In this document: piece after piece, positions 31,163-39,638 of the stretch
How the letters are laid out: each line of letters begins with the position of its first letter
How positions within the stretch are numbered: position 1 is the stretch's first letter
NCBI RefSeq assembly: GCF_014762705.1
Contig: NZ_JABURL010000123.1
Coordinates: 1 to 64,000, forward strand
From: Cyclobacterium sp.
GTDB taxonomy: Bacteria > Bacteroidota > Bacteroidia > Cytophagales > Cyclobacteriaceae
Direction: 5' to 3'
Length of the DNA: 64,000 bases
Program-made: the position numbers and the translations under genes
The notes under the pieces: model-generated
The model's input: only the letters and a program-made list of their open reading frames with translations
Databases searched by the model: none
What the model was told of the DNA's origin: nothing

Positions 31163-31774
31163 TTACAAAGTGGTCACTTTGATATTTTTCCATGAAATTT
31201 TTAATCCTCCACCACTGTGAATCTGTAAGGCAATCTGCCCCTCTCCTTCTCCGATTTTTTCATCGGTATAATCTACCATTTCTACCCCGTTTAACCAGGT
31301 GGTAACATGATCCCCTTCTACACGGATTTTGATATCATTCCATTCTCCAAATTTTAGGTTCTTGTCCTTTTCAGGATCTGGCTTGATCAACCAGCCCCTG
31401 CCATAGGACTCATAAATCCCCCCTGTATCATTGCCGGGAGGAGCCACTTCAACCTGCCATCCGGACACCTTGGTGCCTTCAAATGTGGATCGGAAGAAAA
31501 TACCACTATTGCCGTCCTGATCTTGCTTGAATTGCGCTGTCAACTCGAAATCCTTGTAGTTTTCCTCTGTTCCCAAATAACCATATTCTGCATCTGGCCC
31601 ACTTTCTGAAACCAAAATCCCGTCTTCCACATACCACTTTTCCGTCCCATATATGGTCCACCCGGACAGGTCTTCACCATTAAAAAGTTCTTTCTCTCCG
31701 GAAGATGAGGCACAGGACAACAAGAAGACCAGGGACAATACCAGGCTTCCACTTTTTACAATTGTTTTCATCAT
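31163..31774 (-). CDS. DUF1080 (3-keto-disaccharide hydrolase-like) lipoprotein
   Basis: LSCASS lipobox; ELFNGEDLSGWTIYG...NSGIFFRSTFEG...GGIYESYGRGWL. Confidence 0.92.
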   Translation of the reverse strand: MMKTIVKSGSLVLSLVFLLSCASSSGEKELFNGEDLSGWTIYGTEKWYVEDGILVSESGPDAEYGYLGTEENYKDFELTAQFKQDQDGNSGIFFRSTFEGTKVSGWQVEVAPPGNDTGGIYESYGRGWLIKPDPEKDKNLKFGEWNDIKIRVEGDHVTTWLNGVEMVDYTDEKIGEGEGQIALQIHSGGGLKISWKNIKVTTL

Positions 31775-31805
31775 TTGTTCTAGGTTTTACTTATCTGTTT
31801 GAAAT

Positions 31806-33152
31806 TTATACCAAAGTCATATTTACGGGATCCCATTGGATAAACTGATCCTGAAAATAACTGTCATTGCACAATAATGCAGGTGCTGCGGCGCGAAAAG
31901 CAAAAACCGGATCCTCTACTACCTTCCCGCCTTCACGGATGGCCTGGAAGAAGTTGCCAAAATGATCGTAATGAGCCCCTTTATACCCCGGCTCCACTTT
32001 GTATACCATTTCATTCGGGGGAAGGATCCTTTTCCTGTCGGCTGCGGCTCCTCTCATTTTTGCCTGTGCTTCCATAAAAGGATCATCACTGGCTGTCTGC
32101 TGATTGGTTTTCACGACGACCTCATCCCACTTCACATCCATAGACCCCTTGCTCCCCACAATCCTAAGGTAGGTAGTTCCGCTGGTGCCGTCTACAAAGT
32201 TACACCTTAATGAAAGGTTGAAACCAGGGTGCTGTTCACTGTCCGGATATTGAAACATACCCAGCAACACATCGGGTACTTCCCTGCCATCCTTCCAATA
32301 CCTCAATCCACCCATAGCTGATACTTTATCGGGACCCAGGGAATTGGTAATGAAATGAAGACTGGTAAATAAATGTACAAAGAGATCACCTGACATGCCG
32401 GTGCCATAATCCAGGTAATTTCTCCATCTGAAGAACCGCAACGGATCAAATTCCCTAGATTTGGTATTGGAAATATAGCGTTGCCAGTCCACCGTACTTT
32501 CAGAAGCATCTTTGGGAACCAGGTATTGCCATGCCCCTTCAGGGGAATGCCTGGCCCAGAATCCTTCTGCATAATTGATGTCGCCTATGGCACCTGATGC
32601 CAGCAACTCCCGGGCCTTCTCATTTCCCAGACTGGAAATACCCTGACTGCCAACCATAAAAACTTTTCCCGATTTTTTCCAGGCATCAATCACTTCTTTT
32701 CCTTCGGAAACATGGTGTACCATGGGTTTTTCGCAATACACATGCTTTCCGGCATTCAAGGCATCTATGCTGATCTGTTTGTGCCAGTGATCTGGTGTCC
32801 CAATCAACACAGCATCAATATCCTTCCTTTTAAGTATTTCTTTGTGGTCCTTGGTCAGGAACAAATGATCTCCCCACTTTTCTTTGGCTGATTCCAACCT
32901 GCCATCATACAAGTCACAAACTGCTGTGATTTGAACATTGTCATGCTGAAGAGCGGTGTTCATGTCCTGGGTTCCCATAATCCCAGCACCTATAAGCGCT
33001 ATTTTAAGCTCACCGGCTGCAGCATCCTGCTGCTGTCTCCGCATATGGGTGAAATCAGGTGACTCCTGATGGGCAAAGGCTGCTGGTGCCAATGCCGAAG
33101 CTGCTCCGGCAAGGCTCAATCTTCTTAAAAATTGACGTCGGTTATTTTCCAT
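31806..33152 (-). CDS. Gfo/Idh/MocA family oxidoreductase (Tat-type signal)
   Basis: NNRRQFLRRLSLAGAASALAPAAFA leader; IALIGAGIMGTQDM; HVYCEKPMVHHVSEG. Confidence 0.94.
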   Translation of the reverse strand: MENNRRQFLRRLSLAGAASALAPAAFAHQESPDFTHMRRQQQDAAAGELKIALIGAGIMGTQDMNTALQHDNVQITAVCDLYDGRLESAKEKWGDHLFLTKDHKEILKRKDIDAVLIGTPDHWHKQISIDALNAGKHVYCEKPMVHHVSEGKEVIDAWKKSGKVFMVGSQGISSLGNEKARELLASGAIGDINYAEGFWARHSPEGAWQYLVPKDASESTVDWQRYISNTKSREFDPLRFFRWRNYLDYGTGMSGDLFVHLFTSLHFITNSLGPDKVSAMGGLRYWKDGREVPDVLLGMFQYPDSEQHPGFNLSLRCNFVDGTSGTTYLRIVGSKGSMDVKWDEVVVKTNQQTASDDPFMEAQAKMRGAAADRKRILPPNEMVYKVEPGYKGAHYDHFGNFFQAIREGGKVVEDPVFAFRAAAPALLCNDSYFQDQFIQWDPVNMTLV

Positions 33153-33289
33153 AATTATCAGTTTGATCCAAACAAAGAATAAATATAGCCAAATATTTAA
33201 AACATATTTTTACACAATGAGATAAACTTAATAAATAATTTAAGCTATCTCCCCTTTTATTCCCCGTTAAGCCCTGAACTATGCACAAA

Positions 33290-33323
33290 AAAAATCCCTG
33301 CCAGATCTGGAAGGGATTTTTTT
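33290..33323. terminator. Intrinsic terminator
   Basis: AAAAATCCCT-gccagatctgga-AGGGATTTTTTT. Confidence 0.7.
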
Positions 33324-33339
33324 GATTACCTAAAATCCG

Positions 33340-33409
33340 AAAACCTGTCAGGTTTTTGTTGATATTCAAACTACAATAATCTTTGAATAGGTGAATCCTG
33401 ACAGGTTTT
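33340..33409. repeat. Inverted repeat pair AAAACCTGTCAGG ... CCTGACAGGTTTT
   Basis: Perfect 13-bp arms at 33340-33352 and 33397-33409; left arm lies in an AAACCTG-T-CAGGTTT palindrome. Confidence 0.75.
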
Positions 33410-33517
33410 ACCCCTGCTTAATCAGTTGAATATTAGGATTGGGTTGTTGAATTACGGGATGAAGTAACTAAAATTTGTTTTGTGACTTAAATACAATCCT
33501 GATTATTTATTGGGGCC

Positions 33518-33856
33518 TTACTGATTGGGTTGATTCTGGTTTCTATTGTTGTCGTAATTAGGATCGTTGGGGTCCATCATGCGCTGTTGCGGCCATTGAG
33601 GGACCAATTCCTTTTCCTCTAAACTTACCAATTCATCGTTTTCAAAAGTGGCTAGCAAATAGAATCGTTCATCTTTGTTGATCCGGTAAACTTTTTTTTC
33701 ATTGGTCAACTGGCTGATTACTGCATCTTTATTTTGTCTCAGAAATTTACTTTCAGACATTCCTAACTGATAGGGAATTCTAGGCTGAAACAAAGCACAG
33801 GAACCCATTAAAAATACCAAACTCAAAATACTCAGTGTTCTTTTCATTACATGCAT
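33518..33856 (-). CDS. Hypothetical lipoprotein
   Basis: LSLVFLMGSCALFQ lipobox; Asn/Gln/Pro-rich C-terminus. Confidence 0.7.
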   Translation of the reverse strand: MHVMKRTLSILSLVFLMGSCALFQPRIPYQLGMSESKFLRQNKDAVISQLTNEKKVYRINKDERFYLLATFENDELVSLEEKELVPQWPQQRMMDPNDPNYDNNRNQNQPNQ

Positions 33857-33973
33857 TTGCGTTAAATAATAAATTGACAGTCTTTATCAATTTCATACAA
33901 TACAAGTACAATAATTTTGCCAAAAGTTTACCGTTTGAACCTAAAGCCATTAGCTGTTGGGGCAATAAAATTT

Positions 33974-34004
33974 TTTGTCGATGCAAAAATTTTATTTACC
34001 TTTG
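33974..34004 (+). promoter_or_regulatory. Bacteroidota-type promoter of the SRP RNA
   Basis: TTTG (33974-33977), 19-nt spacer, TACCTTTG (33997-34004), matching the TTTG/TAnnTTTG consensus immediately before the RNA. Confidence 0.75.
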
Positions 34005-34009
34005 TCATG

Positions 34010-34098
34010 AGCGGCACGACCAGCTCCTGCTAAATCCCCCAGGTCCGGAAGGAAGCAAGGGTAGGCGGTTGTAGCGGTGCGATGCCGCTTATTTTTTT
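34010..34098 (+). ncRNA. ffs: Signal recognition particle RNA, small bacterial type
   Basis: Domain IV core CCCCCAGGTCCGGAAGGAAGCAAGGGTAGG; ends pair (AGCGGCA...TGCCGCT) and are followed by a T run. Confidence 0.93.
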
Positions 34099-34179
34099 AT
34101 CCTTTTCCCCAACACTTCCCGCTTTTTATTAATTTTGATTTAAATTTACCAGCATACATCAAAAACCATACTTATTAAA

Positions 34180-34836
34180 ATGAAATTCTTTATTGATACA
34201 GCGAATTTAGAAGAAATTAAAGAAGCCTATGAATTGGGTGTACTGGACGGAGTAACTACCAATCCCTCTCTGATGGCCAAAGAAGGCATCAGTGGTGAAG
34301 ACAAGGTCAGGGACCACTATAAGGCCATTTGTGATATAGTAGATGACAAAGTCAGTGCTGAGGTAATCGCCACGGATTTTGACGGGATGATAAAAGAAGG
34401 CAAAGCCCTGGCAAAAATTGATGACAAAATAGTAGTCAAAATACCTATGATCAAAGATGGTATCAAGGCCATCAAGTATTTTTCCAGTGAGGGTATCCGA
34501 ACCAATTGTACATTGGTTTTTTCTGCGGGGCAGGCCATATTGGCAGCAAAGGCAGGGGCAAGTTATCTTTCCCCTTTTATTGGAAGATTGGATGACATCG
34601 CGTTTGATGGTTTGGATCTGATTGCACAGATCGTCCATATCTATCAAAATTACGGCTTTGAAACGGAAGTATTGGCTGCTTCTGTGCGCCACACCATGCA
34701 CCTGGTAAAATGTGCAGAGCTGGGAGCAGACGTGGTCACTTGTCCATTAAAGGTAATTACAGGCTTATTGAACCATCCCCTGACAGATAAAGGTCTGGCT
34801 CAATTTCTGGCAGATCATGCCAAAGCCAATAAATAA
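34180..34836 (+). CDS. fsa: Fructose-6-phosphate aldolase / transaldolase-like protein
   Basis: [63 protein letters not shown]. Confidence 0.93.
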   Translation: MKFFIDTANLEEIKEAYELGVLDGVTTNPSLMAKEGISGEDKVRDHYKAICDIVDDKVSAEVIATDFDGMIKEGKALAKIDDKIVVKIPMIKDGIKAIKYFSSEGIRTNCTLVFSAGQAILAAKAGASYLSPFIGRLDDIAFDGLDLIAQIVHIYQNYGFETEVLAASVRHTMHLVKCAELGADVVTCPLKVITGLLNHPLTDKGLAQFLADHAKANK

Positions 34837-34844
34837 AAGAAGCA

Positions 34845-34875
34845 AAGGACAGGTATTCCATCTGTCCTTTTTTGG
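34845..34875 (+). terminator. Intrinsic terminator
   Basis: AAAGGACAG-gtattccat-CTGTCCTTTTTT. Confidence 0.8.
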
Positions 34876-34917
34876 TTATATATTGTCCTAAAAGAAAGCA
34901 AACCTCTCAAAAAACGC

Positions 34918-35127
34918 TTGGTCATGTACATCATCAAAGTGAAAGGAAAGGCCAAAATACCGGATTACATCCAGATCAGGGATGAAAATTTTGTTTTGGT
35001 AGCTTATTTCAGAGCGGATCGTCCATTAAAGAACATAGAGAAGTTTGGTCTGGAAGGCAAAGAAGCTGCTTTGGAACAATTGATCAAAGAATTGCCTTTC
35101 GGTAAACTAAAAAAACTCAGCCTCTGA
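34918..35127 (+). CDS. Small hypothetical protein upstream of ftsE
   Basis: 69 aa, stop adjacent to the ftsE start (operon spacing); no family recognised. Confidence 0.6.
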   Translation: MVMYIIKVKGKAKIPDYIQIRDENFVLVAYFRADRPLKNIEKFGLEGKEAALEQLIKELPFGKLKKLSL

Positions 35128-35128
35128 T

Positions 35129-35842
35129 ATGATTTTCTCTAATGAGCCTGTGGTCAAAGTAACCAATGCCTGTATTTTTCAAGGGATCAATACCATCCTG
35201 AAAAATGTAAATTTCAATATTGAAAAAGACGAGTTCGTATTTTTAATTGGCCGTACCGGAAGCGGAAAGAGTTCCCTGCTCAAAACTTTGTATGCTGACT
35301 TGCCATTGATTATGGGTGAGGCCCAGGTGGTAGGATATTCCATAGCCAATATCAAAAAGAAGGAAATACCCTTTTTGCGCCGCAAGCTGGGCATTGTTTT
35401 TCAGGATTTTCAATTGTTCCCCGACCGCAGTGTTGCGGAAAACCTGTATTTTGTGTTACGAGCAACTGGCTGGAAAGACAAAATCAAAATGAAAAACCGG
35501 ATGATCGAGGTGTTGATGGGCGTGGGGCTGGGCGGTGCCGCCACCAAAATGCCTCACCAACTTTCCGGTGGGGAACAACAGCGTGTGGTCATTGCCAGGG
35601 CCCTGCTCAATGAGCCTTCCATTCTGTTGGCAGATGAGCCTACCGGTAATCTTGATCCGGATGTTTCAGACGGCATATTCAAACTCTTCCAGGAAATCAA
35701 TAAAAAAGGGACAGCCATCCTGATGGCAACCCACAACTACGAATTGCTTAAAAAATACCCCTACCGCATCCTTAAATGTGAAAACGGGCAGGTTTTGGAT
35801 AGCAAAACATCGGAAATTTCGCTTTCTGGCTCTGGTCTTTGA
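35129..35842 (+). CDS. ftsE: Cell-division ABC transporter ATP-binding protein FtsE-like
   Basis: Walker A GRTGSGKSS, signature LSGGEQQRVVIARALLNEPSILLADEPTGNLDP. Confidence 0.88.
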   Translation: MIFSNEPVVKVTNACIFQGINTILKNVNFNIEKDEFVFLIGRTGSGKSSLLKTLYADLPLIMGEAQVVGYSIANIKKKEIPFLRRKLGIVFQDFQLFPDRSVAENLYFVLRATGWKDKIKMKNRMIEVLMGVGLGGAATKMPHQLSGGEQQRVVIARALLNEPSILLADEPTGNLDPDVSDGIFKLFQEINKKGTAILMATHNYELLKKYPYRILKCENGQVLDSKTSEISLSGSGL

Positions 35843-36017
35843 CCGCTAAAGCAGAACTTTTTTCTGCATACTATACTTCCCGATTTAAAAAAACAAGCCA
35901 TAAAAGCACCATAAATTTCACATCTCCCGAAAATCCTAATTGGGGAAAATTTGCTGAAAAGGGCAACTTTATTTTCCCTGTGAGAGTAGAGTAAGTAAAA
36001 CCATTAAATAAAGTCCC

Positions 36018-36203
36018 ATGGAAATTGAACATTATTTTCAGTGTCCTTATTGCCTGGCTGAAATTTCCATGCTTCTGGACCCCAGTGTGACGGAGCAGGA
36101 ATATATTGAAGATTGTGAAATTTGTTGCAATCCGATCCAGGTAGCTTATGGAATAGAAAATGGAGAACTTCACTGGTTTAATGCATCTGGTATAGAACAG
36201 TGA
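36018..36203 (+). CDS. CPXCG motif-containing cysteine-rich protein
   Basis: MEIEHYFQCPYCLAEISMLLDPSVTEQEYIEDCEICCNPIQV. Confidence 0.88.
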   Translation: MEIEHYFQCPYCLAEISMLLDPSVTEQEYIEDCEICCNPIQVAYGIENGELHWFNASGIEQ

Positions 36204-36272
36204 AATTTTATTCAAATTAACCTTGAAAATCCTGCCACAGCCCTTATTTTAGGTGATAAATTAGATAGGGAT

Positions 36273-36797
36273 ATGGTTAGATATTTAGGTTTTTCACTCT
36301 TTTTATTGGTATTTTTTCGCGCATTTCAGGGCCAGGCACAGGTCGTGGAAGAAATCAAAACGGCTGGCCAGATTTATGCCTATGCGCAGCTTCATGGGGA
36401 CCATGAGATTCTGCTTGATTTTACTTATCCCGCGCTGATTGAAAAAGCCGGGGGCAGAGATGCCATGAAAAACATATTGAAGCAGATCCAGGAAACCAAA
36501 CACAAAAAAGGACAGCATTTGACCTCTGTGGAGTTTGGAGACCAGATCCAATCGGTCAGTGTCAAAGATGAAATTCACGCCATTGTGCCCATTACACTTG
36601 TCACCAAGGTACCGGGAGGCACGCTCACCAGCAGCAGTAACCTAATCGCCGTTGGTACGGAAAACCGGGAAAATTGGTACTTTATAGAGACCACCGCTCT
36701 GGAAGAAAGAAACATCAAAAAGGTGCTTCCCAATTGGGATCATAGCCTTACTTTGCCTTTCAAAAAAGCGCCGGTATTCAAGGAAGACAAGCGTTGA
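36273..36797 (+). CDS. Hypothetical secreted protein
   Basis: Signal peptide; 174-aa frame with codon content consistent with coding. Confidence 0.65.
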   Translation: MVRYLGFSLFLLVFFRAFQGQAQVVEEIKTAGQIYAYAQLHGDHEILLDFTYPALIEKAGGRDAMKNILKQIQETKHKKGQHLTSVEFGDQIQSVSVKDEIHAIVPITLVTKVPGGTLTSSSNLIAVGTENRENWYFIETTALEERNIKKVLPNWDHSLTLPFKKAPVFKEDKR

Positions 36798-36808
36798 GCG
36801 TTATCACA

Positions 36809-37681
36809 TCATTTCTTTCCCTTCCTTTTCTCTTCCATGGCATCCCACCATTCATTTTTGATGGAACTCAAGCCATTGAACTGGCCTGCACCCTGAAGCC
36901 ATTCACCACCATCGATGGTAATGATTTCGCCATTGATAAAAGCCGAATATGGAGAGATCAAATAAGCAGCCAGGTTGGCCAATTCCTGATGTTCCCCTAC
37001 CCTTTCCAGCGGAACTCTTCTTGCAGGATTAAATTTATCTGCAAGTTCCCCGGGCAATAGTCGCTGCCAGGCTCCTTCGGTTGGAAAGGGGCCGGGAGCA
37101 ATGGCATTGCTCCGAATACCATAAGGAGCCCACTCTACGGCCAAAGAGCGGGTCATGGCCAAAACACCGGCTTTTGCCGCTGCACTGGGCACCACAAAAG
37201 CAGAACCGGTAAAGGCATAGGTGGTCACAATATTCAGGAAGGTCCCTGCTTCCTTTTCCCTGATCCATTCTCTTCCTGCCACCAGGGTAAGATTTGCTGA
37301 TCCTTTTAGAACAATATCCAGGATGGTATGAAAGGCATTAGCAGAAAGCCTCTCCGTCGGAGAAATGAAATTAGCGGCAGCATTGTTGACCACCACATCA
37401 ACTTTACCGTAATGCTGCCTGGCTTTCCCATACATTTCTTCCACCTGATCATAATCCCTCACGTCACAAGCCAAAGGCAACAGGTCCCCTCCGGTTTGTT
37501 CCCTCAATTTATCCGCTGTCTTTTCCAGAACTTCCATTTTCCGGCTACTGATGACCAGCCTCGCCCCGAGGGTCAGAAAATACCTGGCCATGGATTTTCC
37601 CAATCCCGTGCCCCCACCGGTTACCAGGACTACCTGATCCTTTAGCGCATCGGCCACCAACATCCCTTGATTATATTTCAT
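36809..37681 (-). CDS. SDR family oxidoreductase (2,4-dienoyl-CoA reductase-like)
   Basis: VVLVTGGGTGLGKSMARYF; VVNNAAANFISPTERLS; GEIITIDGGEWL. Confidence 0.93.
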   Translation of the reverse strand: MKYNQGMLVADALKDQVVLVTGGGTGLGKSMARYFLTLGARLVISSRKMEVLEKTADKLREQTGGDLLPLACDVRDYDQVEEMYGKARQHYGKVDVVVNNAAANFISPTERLSANAFHTILDIVLKGSANLTLVAGREWIREKEAGTFLNIVTTYAFTGSAFVVPSAAAKAGVLAMTRSLAVEWAPYGIRSNAIAPGPFPTEGAWQRLLPGELADKFNPARRVPLERVGEHQELANLAAYLISPYSAFINGEIITIDGGEWLQGAGQFNGLSSIKNEWWDAMEEKRKGKK

Positions 37682-37906
37682 CTGTTTATAATTTGTTTTT
37701 AATAGGCCGCATGCCTGCCTGTAGACAGACAGGGAATCTTTGACGATTAAAATAATCTTTGCCCGGTGTGTTTAATGATGATTTTAATCGTGTCGATTTC
37801 ATGTGTTTATAATTGTTTTATATAGCCATAACTTGTCCCGCACCGTAGGTCGGGATGCTTGTCTTTCGGGGAGATTCTCGCATTTTGCCCCGAACCCTAT
37901 CGGGGC
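37676..37906 (-). repeat. Dispersed 5'-leader repeat, copies B (37797-37906) and partial B' (37676-37705)
   Basis: Minus-strand CGGGACAAGTTATGGCTATATAAAACAATTATAAACACATGAAA (copy B) and CCTATTAAAAACAAATTATAAACAGATGAAA (B'); related to 54386-54484 and 62093-62173. Confidence 0.7.
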
Positions 37907-38076
37907 ATCCGGCTCTTCGTGCCTTGCGACATCCCTGATTTCATAAGCTTGCGGTATTTAGGCAAACTTATTTTTAAAATACGTAATTTTATGATCAATC
38001 AAATGATTGGGTTAAAGTTTATTTATCTTTGGCCGATTAACTGATTAGGAAACACCCGAAAAATGTCACGTTTCTC

Positions 38077-38883
38077 ATGAAATCTATTTTCAGATACATT
38101 CTTTTCCTTTTTTTGCTTTCCTGTAACCTGGACAATAACAGGGAATTGCAGATTGATCAGTCCTATGAGGGGGAAGAAGCCTATTGGGTTTCTAAATCCA
38201 TGGACGAACACCTGCACCTTGCTTTTTATGATTTGGAAGCATTCAAAAAGAAGGCTTTTACCGATAGCCTGCCTGGCTGTCCTTCGGTATTATTTTCCAC
38301 CGATTCACTAAGCCTTACCCTTAATTATGATCAAGCCGCTTGTGAAGATGCAGGCAACTCAGAGTTTGAGGGCTCCATCCAGCTTCAGTACAGCCTCCCT
38401 TCTCCGGGCAGCAACGACACCCTTCAACTGAATTTCCAAAACTACCACAAAGAAAACACAAAGGTACAGGGCGCGAGGGTTTTCTATATCGCCAGAAAAC
38501 GTACAGATAGTAAACTATTGATTGAGGAAACTGATTCGCTGTTATTGGTTAACAACTTTGGCTCCAGCACCCGTATCAGACCACGGCTTGAGCATCAAGC
38601 CCAGTTTCAATCGGGTGTCTTGACAGAAATCAGCAGCAGTGGCGACATGACAGGTAGAAATTGGAGTGGAAATGAAATCATGATTAACCTATCCAAAACA
38701 ACAGGATCTGAATGCCTGTCCAGCTCTATTTTCAGACCTACTTCGGGATCTGAAACCTGGACCATTTTGAGAACTGGCGGAGGCAATGTCATCCATGAAT
38801 TGGTTTATTCCGAAACCGGAGATTGCGAGACCAAAACCACCATCCGTTTATCTGAAGGAGTGGTGATGGAAAAAAGCCCCTGA
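38077..38883 (+). CDS. Hypothetical lipoprotein
   Basis: MKSIFRYILFLFLLSCNLD lipobox; 268 aa. Confidence 0.7.
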   Translation: MKSIFRYILFLFLLSCNLDNNRELQIDQSYEGEEAYWVSKSMDEHLHLAFYDLEAFKKKAFTDSLPGCPSVLFSTDSLSLTLNYDQAACEDAGNSEFEGSIQLQYSLPSPGSNDTLQLNFQNYHKENTKVQGARVFYIARKRTDSKLLIEETDSLLLVNNFGSSTRIRPRLEHQAQFQSGVLTEISSSGDMTGRNWSGNEIMINLSKTTGSECLSSSIFRPTSGSETWTILRTGGGNVIHELVYSETGDCETKTTIRLSEGVVMEKSP

Positions 38884-38891
38884 AGGTAGAT

Positions 38892-39638
38892 CTACATGGC
38901 CCGCAAAGCTGCTAGCAACGCTTCTTTTTTTCTGGTTGATACGTCTATTTCGGATCCATTTTCCAAAATCAGGGTTCCACCTTTCCCTTTTTTAAATTGT
39001 TTTACCTTGGAAAGATTAACCAGATGGCTGTTGTGAACCCTGAAAAATCCCAATACCTGTAACATGGACTCGAATTCTTTGAGGGTTTTAGCCACAGTGA
39101 TTTTTTGTTTGTTTTGAAAATGTATGACCGTGTAGTTTACGTCGGCTTGCAAGTGGCTTATTTCGTCCAACTCCACAAAAACAAGTCCCTCTTGTGTAGG
39201 AATCGGAATCTTTTTTTTGGCCATGTAGAAAGCAGGCAAAACCTCTGCAGCTCTGACCAAAGCTTCGGGTTTCCGGTCAGATTTTGACTTAATTTTTTCT
39301 AATGTTAGCAGCAATTCATCGGGATCAATGGGTTTTAGCAGGTAGTCAAGGGCATTGGCTTTGATCGCTTCTATCGCATACCTTTCATGTGCTGTTGTGA
39401 ATACCAATGCAAAGGGCGGGTCTTTTTTCCCATTTAACCAATTAAACACAAGCTCCTCATCCAATTCAATATCCAGAAAAACAACATCCGGGACATTGCT
39501 TTCCAAAAAGACATCCAAAGATTCTGTATCTGAAAATGATCCCAAAACCTTTACTTTTTCATTTGCATATACCGCCAGCAAATTTTCCAACCTGCTTCTG
39601 CAGTGGTCTTCGTCGTCTATGATTATCGCATTCAGCAT
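38892..39638 (-). CDS. LytTR family response regulator
   Basis: Receiver start MLNAIIIDDEDHCRSRLENLL at 39638 (ORF track begins at 39725); C-terminal LytTR domain FFRVHNSHLVNLSKVKQFKKGKGG. Confidence 0.93.
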   Translation of the reverse strand: MLNAIIIDDEDHCRSRLENLLAVYANEKVKVLGSFSDTESLDVFLESNVPDVVFLDIELDEELVFNWLNGKKDPPFALVFTTAHERYAIEAIKANALDYLLKPIDPDELLLTLEKIKSKSDRKPEALVRAAEVLPAFYMAKKKIPIPTQEGLVFVELDEISHLQADVNYTVIHFQNKQKITVAKTLKEFESMLQVLGFFRVHNSHLVNLSKVKQFKKGKGGTLILENGSEIDVSTRKKEALLAALRAM

